A stretch of DNA of 64,000 bases from Quatrionicoccus australiensis (GCF_020510425.1 NZ_JAHBAH010000001.1:620001-684000); one strand, 5' to 3'; positions 51,174 through 60,487 are shown, counted from the stretch's first letter. Numbers and translations are program-made. Notes: generated from the letters alone by a model not told the origin.

Positions 51174-51811
51174 GCTTGTGCTCCTGCGATGGTGAAGCTC
51201 AGGCTGCCGACCCCGTCGGCACTGAGCGTGATCTTGCTGCCGGCCGCGGCTTGCGGTGCCTGGTAGCTGACGCCGACGAGCAGCACGTCACCCTGGCGCA
51301 GGCTCATGAACTCGGTGACATCAGCGAGCAGTTGTGCCGGCTGGCGGATCAGACCGGCCAGCGAACGGGTATCGACAACCTTGCCGTCGATCTCAGTGTT
51401 GAGCACCAAATTAGACAGATCAACCAGCGGCTTGACCGAAGACAGCGGCAGCGAGCCGTCGAAGCACTTTTCGCGGATCGCAGGACGGTAGTAGCTGGCG
51501 TGCGGCAGGCTCAAGTCGGCGGCAAGCACGATGCCGGCAACGGCGTCGAGTGCGTTTTCAGCCGTCAGGCGGCCGGCGGCGCGGCCCATGACCAGACCGA
51601 TGGTGGCGGCCACCTCGACGGTTTTGGCATCGCCCGGAAGGTCGATCGCTGCGCCGCAAGCAGCGCGGGTATTGGCCGGCTTGATGTACAGGGCCGGGGC
51701 CTTCGGGGCGCCCTTGTAAGGCGCCTCTTCGAGCGAACCGATTTTTTGCACGGAGGCTGCGTCATTGAGAATGACGCCATATACCGTACCGCTGACTTGC
51801 TGTTTGATCAT
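51170..51811 (-). CDS. hpaG1: HpaG N-terminal-type subunit (OPET decarboxylase/isomerase)
   Basis: 213 residues, FAH family: YGVILNDAASVQKIG start, KAPALYIKPANT, EVAATIGLVMGR, FMSLRQGDVLLVGVSY. It matches the N-terminal half of fused HpaG and overlaps the partner gene (ATGA). Probably both subunits form the active bifunctional enzyme. First catabolic enzyme gene behind the TRAP transporter genes. Confidence 0.9.
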   Translation of the reverse strand: MIKQQVSGTVYGVILNDAASVQKIGSLEEAPYKGAPKAPALYIKPANTRAACGAAIDLPGDAKTVEVAATIGLVMGRAAGRLTAENALDAVAGIVLAADLSLPHASYYRPAIREKCFDGSLPLSSVKPLVDLSNLVLNTEIDGKVVDTRSLAGLIRQPAQLLADVTEFMSLRQGDVLLVGVSYQAPQAAAGSKITLSADGVGSLSFTIAGAQA

Positions 51812-51826
51812 TGTTGCTAGCTCCAG

Positions 51827-53155
51827 TTAGCCGAGGTAATGCACGAGGCCGAGGGACACAATCGGGAAGAAGACCAGGGCGATGATGCGGATGAAGTCGG
51901 ACGCCAGGAAAGGCATCACACCCCAGGCGGTCTCGCTCATCGGCACATCCTTGGCAATCTTGTTGATGACGTAGAGGTTCATGCCGACCGGCGGATGGAC
52001 CAGGCCGATTTCAACCACCATCAGCGCCAGGATACCGAACCACACCGACTTGTCTTCCAGGCCCATGCCGAAGAAATCGAGGCCCATCACCATCGGGTAG
52101 AAAATGGGAATGGTGAGCAGGATCATGGCCAGCGAATCCATCACGCAGCCGAGCAGGACGTAGATGACCAGGATGGAAAAGAGCACAACCAGCGGCGGCA
52201 AACCGCTACCGGCCACCCAGGTTGCCAGCTCGGTCGGCATTTGCGACAGGGCCAGGCTGGAGTTGAGCAGGTCGGCGCCGATCAGCACCATGAAAATCAT
52301 GCCGGTGGCGTGCGCCGTACCATAGACGCTCTGCAGGAAGTCCTTGGTCCGCATGCCGCCGGAAACCGCGGCGATGATGCCGCAGGCCGCCGCACCGATC
52401 GAGGCAGCCTCGGTCGGGTTGGCCCAGCCGCCGTAGATACCGACGATGACGACGAGGAAGACGCAAAGCACGGGAATGATGTTGATCTGGGCCTTGATCA
52501 TTTCGGCGAACGGCACCTTGACGCCGGCCGGACCGGCTGACGGATCACGCCGGACAACGATGGCGATGACCAGGATATAACCGAGGGCAGCGATGATGCC
52601 GGGCACGACGGCGGCGACAAACAGCTTGCCGATCGATTCCTGGGTCAGCACGGCGTAGATGACCAGCGGCACCGACGGCGGAATCATGATACCCAGCGTG
52701 CCGGAAGCGGCCAGCGTGGCAGTCGCCAGCTTGCCGGAGTAGCCGGCAGCCTTCAGTTCCGGCAGCGCGACCTGGCCCATCGTTGCGGCAGTCGCCAGCG
52801 AGGAGCCGCAGATGGCGCCGAACGCCGCGCAGGCAGCCGTCGAAGCCATCGCCAGACCGCCGCGCCAGTGACCGATCAGGGTGCCGGCCGCCTTGAACAG
52901 CGCCTTGGACAGGCCGCCATGCGTGGCGAACTGGCCCATCATGATGAACAGCGGAATCACCGCCAGGTCGTAGTTGGAAACCCGGGCATAGACCAGGTTG
53001 TTCAGGGTGTACAGCAGGCCGGAAGTCTCACCGTGGTTCATCACCAGGTAAATCGCCGAGCCGGTGATGAACATTGCCATCGTGATGTGGATCCGGATGG
53101 CGAGCATGCCGAGCAGGCAGGCGAAGCCGATCAGGCCGATTGCGGTACCGCTCAT
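51827..53155 (-). CDS. dctM: TRAP transporter large permease, DctM-type
   Basis: 442 residues with about 12 helices and family motifs: VIPLFIMMGQFATHGGLSKALF, GSSLATAATMGQVALPEL, SGTLGIMIPPSVPLVIYAVLT and VEIGLVHPPVGMNLYVIN. It imports an organic anion with sodium together with DctQ and the DctP binding protein. The start at 53155 overlaps the dctQ stop. Position at the head of the hpa operon suggests 4-hydroxyphenylacetate or homoprotocatechuate as the substrate. Confidence 0.93.
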   Translation of the reverse strand: MSGTAIGLIGFACLLGMLAIRIHITMAMFITGSAIYLVMNHGETSGLLYTLNNLVYARVSNYDLAVIPLFIMMGQFATHGGLSKALFKAAGTLIGHWRGGLAMASTAACAAFGAICGSSLATAATMGQVALPELKAAGYSGKLATATLAASGTLGIMIPPSVPLVIYAVLTQESIGKLFVAAVVPGIIAALGYILVIAIVVRRDPSAGPAGVKVPFAEMIKAQINIIPVLCVFLVVIVGIYGGWANPTEAASIGAAACGIIAAVSGGMRTKDFLQSVYGTAHATGMIFMVLIGADLLNSSLALSQMPTELATWVAGSGLPPLVVLFSILVIYVLLGCVMDSLAMILLTIPIFYPMVMGLDFFGMGLEDKSVWFGILALMVVEIGLVHPPVGMNLYVINKIAKDVPMSETAWGVMPFLASDFIRIIALVFFPIVSLGLVHYLG

Positions 53156-53694
53156 TTGTGGGCTCCCGGGATGTTCTTGGTCGGATGGAAGTGGGCGTAG
53201 GCGCGATAGATGGCACAGACCATCATCAGGAACAGGCCGGGCACGAGCAGCGCGGTCGGAATCCACAGCGGCAGCGAGACCAGGGTCGTCACTTCTTCCG
53301 ATTCGTAGGTGGCAATCGCCGACAGGACGGTGCGCCAGACGAGAATGCCGGAGACGATGGCGAAGAGGACTTCGGCGACGCCATCGATCGGGCGCTTCAG
53401 CGAATCACGCATGTTCTCGGTAAAGAAATCGACCTTGATGTGCTCGCCGAGCAGCGTGCAGTACGGCAGGAATGCCGTGGCTGCGACAGCCGTACCGGCC
53501 TGCATCAGTTCGATATCGCCATTGACCGAGCCAAACCCGAGCTTGCGGCCAATGATCGAAACCAGCGACATCGCGATCAGGGCGACGAACAGCATGCCGC
53601 CCGAAATCGCCATCGCCTTGCCCGCCAGGATCAGCCAGTGCTCTGCCCTGTCGTGTTCCACCAGATCGTGGGGGATACCCATCGGATCATGCAT
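53152..53694 (-). CDS. dctQ: TRAP transporter small permease, DctQ-type
   Basis: 180 residues with four membrane helices, DctQ domain (LFVALIAMSLVSIIGRKLGFGSVNGDIELMQ, GEHIKVDFFTENM, SLPLWIPTALLVPGLFLMM). Partner of DctM, overlapping its gene by 4 bp. The cytoplasmic N-terminal extension (about 25 residues, charged) is slightly long but not unusual. Confidence 0.92.
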   Translation of the reverse strand: MHDPMGIPHDLVEHDRAEHWLILAGKAMAISGGMLFVALIAMSLVSIIGRKLGFGSVNGDIELMQAGTAVAATAFLPYCTLLGEHIKVDFFTENMRDSLKRPIDGVAEVLFAIVSGILVWRTVLSAIATYESEEVTTLVSLPLWIPTALLVPGLFLMMVCAIYRAYAHFHPTKNIPGAHK

Positions 53695-53722
53695 GATTCA
53701 CCTCTTCCCTGTTTCGTCTTTA

Positions 53723-54742
53723 TTACTTGGCGGTGCCGGTCAGTTCTCGGGCAGAAGCAATCAGCTTCTTGCCGTCCAGACCCTTTTCACCGACCTGCTT
53801 CGCCCACTCTTCTTCGACGCCGGCCGTAGCCTGCTTCATGGCAGCGACTTCAATCGCGCTGAAGGTGGAGATCTTGTTGCCCTGGGCGGCGATGCGCTTG
53901 CGGGTATCGGCAGCCACCTCGTCGAACATGGCGCCGAACTTGCCGACCATGACTTCGCCGGTGGTCTTGTCGACAATGGCCTTCAGGTCAGCCGGCAGGC
54001 CGTCATACTTGGCCTTGTTCATCAGCACGGTGAGTACGGTCGCGGTCGGGTGCGCCACACCGGCAGCCGGCTGGGCGTGGAACTTGGTGACTTCGGAAAG
54101 CTTGGTCGGATAGACCAGCTCCCAGGCACCGAACGAACCGTCGACGACGCCCTTGGAAATGGCTTCGGTGACCTGGGCCGGCGGCATGGCGACCGGCGAA
54201 CCGCCGAGCGCGGCCAGGGTCTTGGCACCGACACGGGTCGAGGTGCGCAGCTTGAGGCCCGAGAAGCCGGTCAGACCGACCACCGGCTTGGCTGCCGTAT
54301 GCACGGCCTGGCCGCCATCAGTATGGAAAGCGAGCACCTTGTAGGCGGCAAATTCCTGCTGCGCATTCTGCTGATAGTACTTCCACAGCGCCTTGGAGGA
54401 GCTGGTCGCATCCTTGACCATGAACGGCAGTTCGAAGGCTTCGATGGCCGGGAAGCGGCCGGCCGAGTAACCCGGGCCGGTCCACACGATATCGGCGACG
54501 CCGTTCTTGACCTGGTCGGCGAGCTGGGCCGGCGTGCCGCCGAGCTGCATGGCCGGGTAGAACTGGCAGGCGATGCGGCCGTTCGACTGTTTCTTCATGT
54601 CGTCGCACCACGGCTGCAGCACCTTCTGCTGGGTCGGCGCGGCCGACGGCAGGAAGTGGGCGATCTTGAAGGTGACTTCCTGGGCCATGGCCGGCAGCGA
54701 AACAGCCAGCGCACCGAGAACTGCGAAGTTGCGATAGTTCAT
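53723..54742 (-). CDS. dctP: TRAP transporter periplasmic substrate-binding protein, DctP-type
   Basis: 339 residues with signal peptide (about 1-19, AMA cleavage). DctP family features: IAHFLPSAAPTQQKVLQPWCDDM, FYPAMQLGG, TGPGYSAGRFPAIEAFELPF, LRTSTRVGAKTLAALGGSPVAMPPAQV (ligand-binding Arg). Start at 54742 has GGAG with 8-nt spacing; an ATG two codons earlier is too close to it. First gene of the TRAP/hpa operon; AT-rich promoter with an inverted repeat lies upstream. Confidence 0.92.
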   Translation of the reverse strand: MNYRNFAVLGALAVSLPAMAQEVTFKIAHFLPSAAPTQQKVLQPWCDDMKKQSNGRIACQFYPAMQLGGTPAQLADQVKNGVADIVWTGPGYSAGRFPAIEAFELPFMVKDATSSSKALWKYYQQNAQQEFAAYKVLAFHTDGGQAVHTAAKPVVGLTGFSGLKLRTSTRVGAKTLAALGGSPVAMPPAQVTEAISKGVVDGSFGAWELVYPTKLSEVTKFHAQPAAGVAHPTATVLTVLMNKAKYDGLPADLKAIVDKTTGEVMVGKFGAMFDEVAADTRKRIAAQGNKISTFSAIEVAAMKQATAGVEEEWAKQVGEKGLDGKKLIASARELTGTAK

Positions 54743-54806
54743 GTTCATCTCCTCTTTATTGGACACCGGGCCGCAGCCCATCTTCGTTAATATGTTAGCG
54801 ATTAAA

Positions 54807-54824
54807 TCACTACGATATTAGTGA
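54807..54824. promoter_or_regulatory. Inverted repeat upstream of the TRAP/hpa operon
   Basis: TCACTA-N6-TAGTGA within an AT-rich stretch, 65-82 bp before the dctP start. A candidate operator or hairpin near the promoter. No regulator gene of the HpaR or HpaA type is present in the window, so its binder is unknown. Confidence 0.45.
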
Positions 54825-54868
54825 GTCAATACTTGAGGGAATAATTTTTGGTCTTTTTTTACGACTTT

Positions 54869-55405
54869 TTACTGGTGCACCGCAGCATCCATCGGCGGAT
54901 GGCGGAAGACCTGGAAACGCCGGCCGCGAAAGTCGGTTTCGCTTTCCAGACAGGCCCCGACCGAGGTGGCAACGCGGATCGACGCGGCATTATCGCGATC
55001 AATGAAGCTGATCGGCGGCAAGCCGGGAAAGGCCGCAGCGGCAAGGCGCTGCACGACCCGCGCCGCCTCGCTGGCATAGCCCAGGCCGCGCACCGCGGGA
55101 TGCAGCGCCCACTTGATTTCGCGCTCGGGAAAGTCGACCGGATGCCAGAGGCCGACCGTACCGAGCACCCGCCCGTCGGCCTTGGCTTCCAGCGCATAGG
55201 GACCGTAACCACGCAGCAGCCAGTGCCCGGCCAGGGTCGCAGTCAGGCGCCAGCTTTCGCCTTCGCTCAGGCTGCGGCCAAGCGTGTAGCGGGTGCTTTC
55301 GGGATCGGCGTAATGCGCGTGCATCGCCTGCCAGTCGTCTTCACGGAACATGCGCAGGATCAGGCGCGCCGACTCGGCACGCTCGGGAATCAGGAAGGAG
55401 GTCAT
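54869..55405 (-). CDS. GNAT-family N-acetyltransferase (RimJ/RimL-like)
   Basis: 178 residues with the acetyl-CoA fold: RLILRMFREDDWQAM start, ALEAKADGRVLGTVGLWH, REIKWALHPAVRGLGYASEAARVV (R-G-L-G-Y-A motif binds acetyl-CoA) and DNAASIRVATSVGA. Acetylates an amine, perhaps a protein N terminus; substrate unknown. It sits between a terminator and the hpa promoter, so it is probably transcribed alone. Confidence 0.88.
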   Translation of the reverse strand: MTSFLIPERAESARLILRMFREDDWQAMHAHYADPESTRYTLGRSLSEGESWRLTATLAGHWLLRGYGPYALEAKADGRVLGTVGLWHPVDFPEREIKWALHPAVRGLGYASEAARVVQRLAAAAFPGLPPISFIDRDNAASIRVATSVGACLESETDFRGRRFQVFRHPPMDAAVHQ

Positions 55406-55413
55406 GATGGGAA

Positions 55414-55444
55414 TTAAAAAAAGCCGGCCGCACAGGGCGGCCGG
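55414..55444 (-). terminator. Rho-independent terminator after aldehyde dehydrogenase copy 2
   Basis: Minus-strand stem CCGGCCGC-CCTGT-GCGGCCGG followed by C and seven T residues. Classic intrinsic terminator, about 60 bp downstream of the aldehyde dehydrogenase stop and just before the acetyltransferase start. Confidence 0.88.
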
Positions 55445-55501
55445 AAAACTCGCAGAGGAGAGAGAAAACGCAAAGCAGGCCGGCCCACGACGGGCGCCGG
55501 C

Positions 55502-56932
55502 TCAGGACTTCATGATCTTGAGGGTCTGGATCGAGGTGTATTCGGCGAGGCCGTGGCTGCCGAACTCGACGCCGATGCCGGACTGCTTGACGCCACCAAA
55601 CGGCGCGTCCGGCTGCACGGCGCCGTGCTCGTTCACCCAGGCCGTGCCGCACTCGAGACGCTGCGCCAGCTCGGCCGCGCGCACCAGGTCGGTGGACCAG
55701 ATCGAGCCGCCCAGACCGTTCAGGCTCCGGTTGGCACGGGCAATGACTTCATCGACATCGCTGTACTTGATGACCGGCAGCAAGGGGCCAAACGGCTCTT
55801 CATCGACCAGGCGCGAACCGTCGCTGAGGTCGGCGACGATGGTCGGCTCGTAGAAATAGCCCGGCCCGGCGCGACGCTTGCCGCCGCACAGGAAGCGGCC
55901 GCCACTGGCACGCGCGTCGGCGGCCAGTTCCTCGACCTTGGCCAGTTGCATGGCATTCTGGATCGGACCAAGCTGGGTTTCCGGCAGCAAGCCGTCGCCG
56001 ACCACGGTCGACGCCGCAATACGGGCCAATTCCGCGCACATTTCTTCGTAGATGCTGGCATGCACGTAGAGGCGTTTCAGGCAGGCGCAGGTCTGGCCAT
56101 TGTTGTGGAAGGTGACGCCGAACAGCTTGGGTGCCACGGCCTTGACATCGACGTCGGGCAGCACGATGCCGGCATCGTTGCCGCCCAGTTCCAGGGTCAG
56201 GCGTTTCAGGTTGCCGGCGCCGGCCGCCATGATCTTGCGCCCGGTCGCCGTCGAGCCGGTAAAGACGATCTTGGCAATGCCGGGATGGCTGGCCATGGCC
56301 GGGCCGACGTCGGAGCCGGCGGCACCGGTCACCAGGTTGAGCACGCCCGGCGGCAGGATGGCATTGGCCAGTTCGACGAAGCGCGCCGTCGCCACCGGGC
56401 TCAGTTCGGACGGCTTGATGACCACCGTATTGCCTGCGCGCAAGGCCGGAATGACGTGCCAGATGGCGATCATCAGCGGCCAGTTCCACGGCGTGATCGA
56501 ACCGACCACGCCGAGCGGCTTGCGGTGAATCTCGACACGCGCTTCGGCGTTGTCCTGCAGCACCTCGACCGGCAGCGTCAGGTCGGCCGTGACATGCGTC
56601 CAGGCAATCGAACCGCCAACTTCCATGCCGGCGCCGACGCCGTTCAGGCCGGCGAGCGGCTTGCCGGTTTCCAGCGTGACCAGTTCCATCAGTTCCGGCA
56701 TGTGCGCTTCGAGCGCCGCCCCCAGCGCATGCAGCAGGCGCTGGCGCTCGGCATCCGGCGTCTTGCTCCAGCCGGAAAATGCCCGTTTTGCGGCGTCGAC
56801 CGCTGCGTCCACATGCGCCGCGTTGCCGGCTGCCGCCTGGGCGAAAGCTTCACCGGTGGCCGGGTTGATGACGGGAAAGGTCGCCGTAGCGACCACCAGC
56901 TGACCATCGATCAGCATCGTGATGTTTTTCAT
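55502..56932 (-). CDS. NAD(P)-dependent aldehyde dehydrogenase (copy 2)
   Basis: 476 residues: GSITPWNWPLMIAIWH, GSTATGRKIM, catalytic LELGGNDAG and NNGQTCACLKR, EEPFGPLLPVIKY. Nearly the same as the ALDH at 33922-35361 along its whole length, including the C terminus (GVEFGSHGLAEYTSIQTLK), so a paralogue. It ends the DUF1329/DUF1302/RND/YCF48 gene run and has a strong terminator. Likely oxidises the aldehyde formed from the same or a related alcohol. Confidence 0.92.
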   Translation of the reverse strand: MKNITMLIDGQLVVATATFPVINPATGEAFAQAAAGNAAHVDAAVDAAKRAFSGWSKTPDAERQRLLHALGAALEAHMPELMELVTLETGKPLAGLNGVGAGMEVGGSIAWTHVTADLTLPVEVLQDNAEARVEIHRKPLGVVGSITPWNWPLMIAIWHVIPALRAGNTVVIKPSELSPVATARFVELANAILPPGVLNLVTGAAGSDVGPAMASHPGIAKIVFTGSTATGRKIMAAGAGNLKRLTLELGGNDAGIVLPDVDVKAVAPKLFGVTFHNNGQTCACLKRLYVHASIYEEMCAELARIAASTVVGDGLLPETQLGPIQNAMQLAKVEELAADARASGGRFLCGGKRRAGPGYFYEPTIVADLSDGSRLVDEEPFGPLLPVIKYSDVDEVIARANRSLNGLGGSIWSTDLVRAAELAQRLECGTAWVNEHGAVQPDAPFGGVKQSGIGVEFGSHGLAEYTSIQTLKIMKS

Positions 56933-56963
56933 GTTTGTCTCCTGATTATTATTTGTTGTTACC

Positions 56964-56990
56964 GTGGCGCAGCGTGAAGCACTGCGCCAC
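56964..56990 (-). terminator. Stem-loop after the YCF48-like gene
   Basis: Perfect 9-bp stem GTGGCGCAG / CTGCGCCAC with 9-nt loop, about 20 bp past the stop. No clean T-run; may only partly separate the YCF48-like gene from the downstream aldehyde dehydrogenase. Confidence 0.55.
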
Positions 56991-57008
56991 CTACCACCTG
57001 TTACCCGT

Positions 57009-58001
57009 TCAATGCTTGCCTTCGGCCAGTACGCCGCGCCGCGAGAAGCGGACCAGGCCGTTGCCGCTGCCGGCCACCAGGGCCGTCATCGACACGCGAT
57101 CGTCGCGTTGCAGGCCGGTGAAACTGGCACCCGCATCACGGCTCTCGATTTCCACGCCATCCAGACCGACACCGACGACCCGCGCGCCGACTTCGAGCAG
57201 ATTGGTCAGCGAGCTCTTGCTGCCGCTGTCAACCGCATGCCAAGTCTTGCCGTCATCGCCGCTGCGGTACAGCGAGCCGCGCAGGCCGGCAACCAGCAGC
57301 GTGCCGTCGTGCAGCGCGAGGCCAGTCCAGAACGAGCCCTTGTAGCCGGTATTCAGGTATTGCCAGGTCTGACCCTTGTCGTCGCTGCGCAGCACGGCGC
57401 CGCGCTCGGCGGCAACGAACAGGCTGCCCTTGGGCGAAGCGAAGGTCGCGAACAGGTTGCGGTCGGCCCGGCCGCCTTCCGGCGGCGCCGGCAAGGTGAT
57501 TGTTTCCCAGGTCTTGCCGCCGTCACGGGTGCGCAGCACCAGCGACCACAGGCCGACGGCGACGCCCTCTTCGGCGTTGAAGAAATGCACGGCAAACAGC
57601 GGCCGGTCTTCCTGCGTGTCGAGGCGCTGGATGCTCCAGGTCTCGCCACCGTCGGTGGTATGCACGATGGCACCCCAGTGGCCGACGGCCCAGCCATTTT
57701 TCTCGTCGGCGAAACTTACAGCGGTCAACGTCGAGGAAAGGGGCATTTTGCCGGCCTGGCGAAAATGCTTGCCATCGTCATCGGAGAGCAGCGCGATGCC
57801 GTAGTCGCCGACTGCGACGATGCGCTTGCCGGCCGTCGTCGCGCCCAGCATCGGGGCTAGGGTGGCGCTGGCCGACTGGCGGGCCGGCTGCGCCTGCAGC
57901 GGGACAGGCGCGGCCGGCACCTGGGCCAGGGCGGGCAGACAGGCGGCGGCGAACAACAGGGCGACGAGCGGGCGACGGAAGTTGAAGGATTTGTTTTGCA
58001 T
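57009..58001 (-). CDS. YCF48/BNR-type beta-propeller exported protein
   Basis: 330 residues with a signal peptide (about 1-26) and repeated BNR/YCF48 units: DDGKHFRQAG, TTDGGETWSIQ, RDGGKTWETIT, SDDKGQTWQYL, GDDGKTWHAV. In plants and cyanobacteria the fold assists photosystem II assembly; in heterotrophic proteobacteria it recurs beside RND transporters with DUF1302 and DUF1329 proteins, with no proven role. Starts 12 bp after the RND gene stop. Confidence 0.88.
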   Translation of the reverse strand: MQNKSFNFRRPLVALLFAAACLPALAQVPAAPVPLQAQPARQSASATLAPMLGATTAGKRIVAVGDYGIALLSDDDGKHFRQAGKMPLSSTLTAVSFADEKNGWAVGHWGAIVHTTDGGETWSIQRLDTQEDRPLFAVHFFNAEEGVAVGLWSLVLRTRDGGKTWETITLPAPPEGGRADRNLFATFASPKGSLFVAAERGAVLRSDDKGQTWQYLNTGYKGSFWTGLALHDGTLLVAGLRGSLYRSGDDGKTWHAVDSGSKSSLTNLLEVGARVVGVGLDGVEIESRDAGASFTGLQRDDRVSMTALVAGSGNGLVRFSRRGVLAEGKH

Positions 58002-58013
58002 GATGAACTCCGC

Positions 58014-60407
58014 TCAGTGACTGAAGATGCCCGGCGCGCGGACCGGTGTCTTGCGCGGGAAGAGTTTTTCCAGCCAGACCGCGAAGGCCGGCAGTGCCGT
58101 CATCGCCATGACCATGTTGACCATGAACATGAAGGCGAGCAGCTTGCCCATGTCGGCCTGGAACTTGAGATCCGAGAAGGCCCAGGTGGCGACACCGACG
58201 GCCAGCGTGATGGCGGTGAAGATGGTCGCCGTGCCGACTTCGAGAATCGAGAACTCGAGCGCCTTGACGATGCTCTGCCCGCCCGCCATGTGCATCTGCA
58301 GGCGGTTGTAGATGTAGAAGGCGTAATCGACGCCGATCCCGACCGCCAGCACCATCACCGGCAGGGTCGCGACGGTCAGGCCGATTTCCAGTTCCTTCAT
58401 GAACCAGTAGCCGATGAAGGTGCCGACCGTGAGCGGCAGGCAGCAGGCGAGCACGGCGCGGAAGTCGCGATAGACCATGGCGACCAGGATGATGATCGCG
58501 GCGTAGACATAGAGCATCATCGGCATCTCGCTCTTCTCGACCTCGTCATTGACCGCGGCGAGCACGCCGGCATTGCCGGAGGCGAGACGGACGCTGACGC
58601 CCTCGAGCTTGTTGCTGTCGCGGAAAGCCTTGACCTGCTCGATGACGCGGTTGATCGTGGTCGCCTTGTGGTCGGTCAGGAAGAGATGCACCGCGGTCAT
58701 GCTGCAGTCCTTCTTCATGTAACCGCGCATGCGGCCGATCTCGGTGCTCAGCGCCGCGTAATTGCCCGGATCGATCGGGATCGCCCCCATCTTCGGATTG
58801 CCTTCGTTGTAGCCCTCGTTGAAGGTGCGCAGCTGGCCGGCGTAGGAGCTGGCCGAAAGAACGCCTTCGACGTGCTGCATTTCCCAGACGAACTGGTCCT
58901 GGTAGATGCCGATCGCGACGTTCTCGCAGGACTCGGGCGCTGCCTCGAAAATCACCGTCAACCAATCGAGGCCGGTGTCGTAGGAGGTCGAGATGGATAC
59001 GGCATCGCGGTTGAAGCGGGCTTCCGGGCGCAGTTCCGGCGCGCCCGGCTGCAGCGTGCCGATGACGCGGTCGCTGCTCTGCCAGACGGCAATGCCGAAG
59101 ATCGCCGTGGTGATCGCGATGACGATCGCGGCATTGCGCGGCTCGGCAACGCGGGCCAGCGAACGCAGCCAGCGCGCCCGCTTGTCGCGTTTCAACATCG
59201 CCGTCTGCGCATATTCCTTGGTGAATTTGAAATAGGACGCGGCAATCGGCAGCATCGCCAGGTTGGTCGTGATCTTGAAGAAGACGCCGAGCGAGGCGGT
59301 GATCGCCAGTTCGCGCACCATCGGGATCGGGATCATGACCAGGGTGATGAAGGAGACGAAGGCGGTGACCAGGGCCAGCACGCCCGGGATGAGCAGGCCG
59401 GAGAAGCTGGCGCGCGCCGCTTCTTCAGTCGTCTTGCCGTGCGACAGCTCGCGTACGATGAAGTTGATCTGCTGCACACCGTGCGACACACCGATCGCGA
59501 AGACCAGGAAAGGCACCAGCACGGCCAGCGGATCGAGACCGAAACCGAGCAGGCGCAGCGCGCCGAACTGCCAGACCAGCGAGGTCAGCGAACAGACCAC
59601 CGGCAGCAGCGTGAAGCGGATCGAATGGCAGTACCAGTACACCGCGGCAGCGGTCAGCAGCAGCGCCACGGCACAAAATTCGAGCACCGCCGAGGCGCCG
59701 TTGGCGATGTCGCCGATCTGTTTGGCGAAGCCAATGATCTGGACCTCGAAGCCGGCATCCTCGTATTTGCCGCGCAATTCTTCGAGCAGCGCGTTGTAGG
59801 CGACGTAATCGATCTTGTTGCCGTCCTTGTCGAGCTCGGCCAGCTCGGCGACGATCATCGCACTCGTCTGGTCACGCGAGACCAGGGTACCGACGAAACC
59901 GCCCTGCCCGGCCGAACGCTGGATGCCGGCGATCAGTTCCGGGGTCAGTTGATCCGGCATCACGGTGCCGGGAATCAGCGGGTCGGCGCGAAAGCCTTCC
60001 TCGGTGATTTCATTGACGAAGCTGTTCGGCGTCCACAAGGACTGCACGCCAAGGCGATCGACGCCCGGCAGGTAGATCACCGCCTGGGTCACGTCGTAAA
60101 GGCGCTGCAAACCTTCCTGCGTCCAGATCGTGCCCTGTTTCGCCTTGACCACGACGTTGAGGCGATTGGCACCAAGCACGTCGTTACGATATTTCTGGAA
60201 GGTCTCGATGTATTCGTGGCCGGTCGGCATCTGCTTTTCGAAGCCGGCTTCCATGCGCAGCTGGAAGGCGAAGTAGCCCATGCCGGCGGTAAACACGGCG
60301 AGCCAGATCAGGAAAGGCGTCCTGAAGCGGAAGCAGAAATCTTCCAGGCCCTTGAGCAGCCGGGTCAGATGCCGGTCGACATCATTTACGCTGAAAAAAT
60401 TGATCAT
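58014..60407 (-). CDS. RND/MMPL-family transporter
   Basis: 797 residues with 12 predicted helices in two halves, each with a large periplasmic loop; MMPL/SSD features: FLVFAIGVSHGVQQINFI, PVMVLAVGIGVDYAFYIYNRL with the conserved Asp pattern. Moves hydrophobic molecules or lipids across or out of the inner membrane by proton motive force. Together with the DUF1302 and DUF1329 proteins it forms a conserved envelope export or uptake set. A terminator-like hairpin separates it from the DUF1302 gene. Confidence 0.9.
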   Translation of the reverse strand: MINFFSVNDVDRHLTRLLKGLEDFCFRFRTPFLIWLAVFTAGMGYFAFQLRMEAGFEKQMPTGHEYIETFQKYRNDVLGANRLNVVVKAKQGTIWTQEGLQRLYDVTQAVIYLPGVDRLGVQSLWTPNSFVNEITEEGFRADPLIPGTVMPDQLTPELIAGIQRSAGQGGFVGTLVSRDQTSAMIVAELAELDKDGNKIDYVAYNALLEELRGKYEDAGFEVQIIGFAKQIGDIANGASAVLEFCAVALLLTAAAVYWYCHSIRFTLLPVVCSLTSLVWQFGALRLLGFGLDPLAVLVPFLVFAIGVSHGVQQINFIVRELSHGKTTEEAARASFSGLLIPGVLALVTAFVSFITLVMIPIPMVRELAITASLGVFFKITTNLAMLPIAASYFKFTKEYAQTAMLKRDKRARWLRSLARVAEPRNAAIVIAITTAIFGIAVWQSSDRVIGTLQPGAPELRPEARFNRDAVSISTSYDTGLDWLTVIFEAAPESCENVAIGIYQDQFVWEMQHVEGVLSASSYAGQLRTFNEGYNEGNPKMGAIPIDPGNYAALSTEIGRMRGYMKKDCSMTAVHLFLTDHKATTINRVIEQVKAFRDSNKLEGVSVRLASGNAGVLAAVNDEVEKSEMPMMLYVYAAIIILVAMVYRDFRAVLACCLPLTVGTFIGYWFMKELEIGLTVATLPVMVLAVGIGVDYAFYIYNRLQMHMAGGQSIVKALEFSILEVGTATIFTAITLAVGVATWAFSDLKFQADMGKLLAFMFMVNMVMAMTALPAFAVWLEKLFPRKTPVRAPGIFSH

Positions 60408-60450
60408 GGCGAGCTGTTCCCTGCGGAGTGCTTGTTATTGGTTTGGGTCA

Positions 60451-60479
60451 AAAAATGGGGCCGACCCGCGGCCGGCCCC
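60451..60479 (-). terminator. Rho-independent terminator after the DUF1302 gene
   Basis: On the minus strand GGGGCCG, a 9-nt loop and CGGCCCC are followed by A and six T residues. It lies 9 bp beyond the DUF1302 stop and 44 bp before the RND gene start, so read-through or a second promoter is needed for the RND gene. Confidence 0.8.
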
Positions 60480-60487
60480 GTCCTGCA

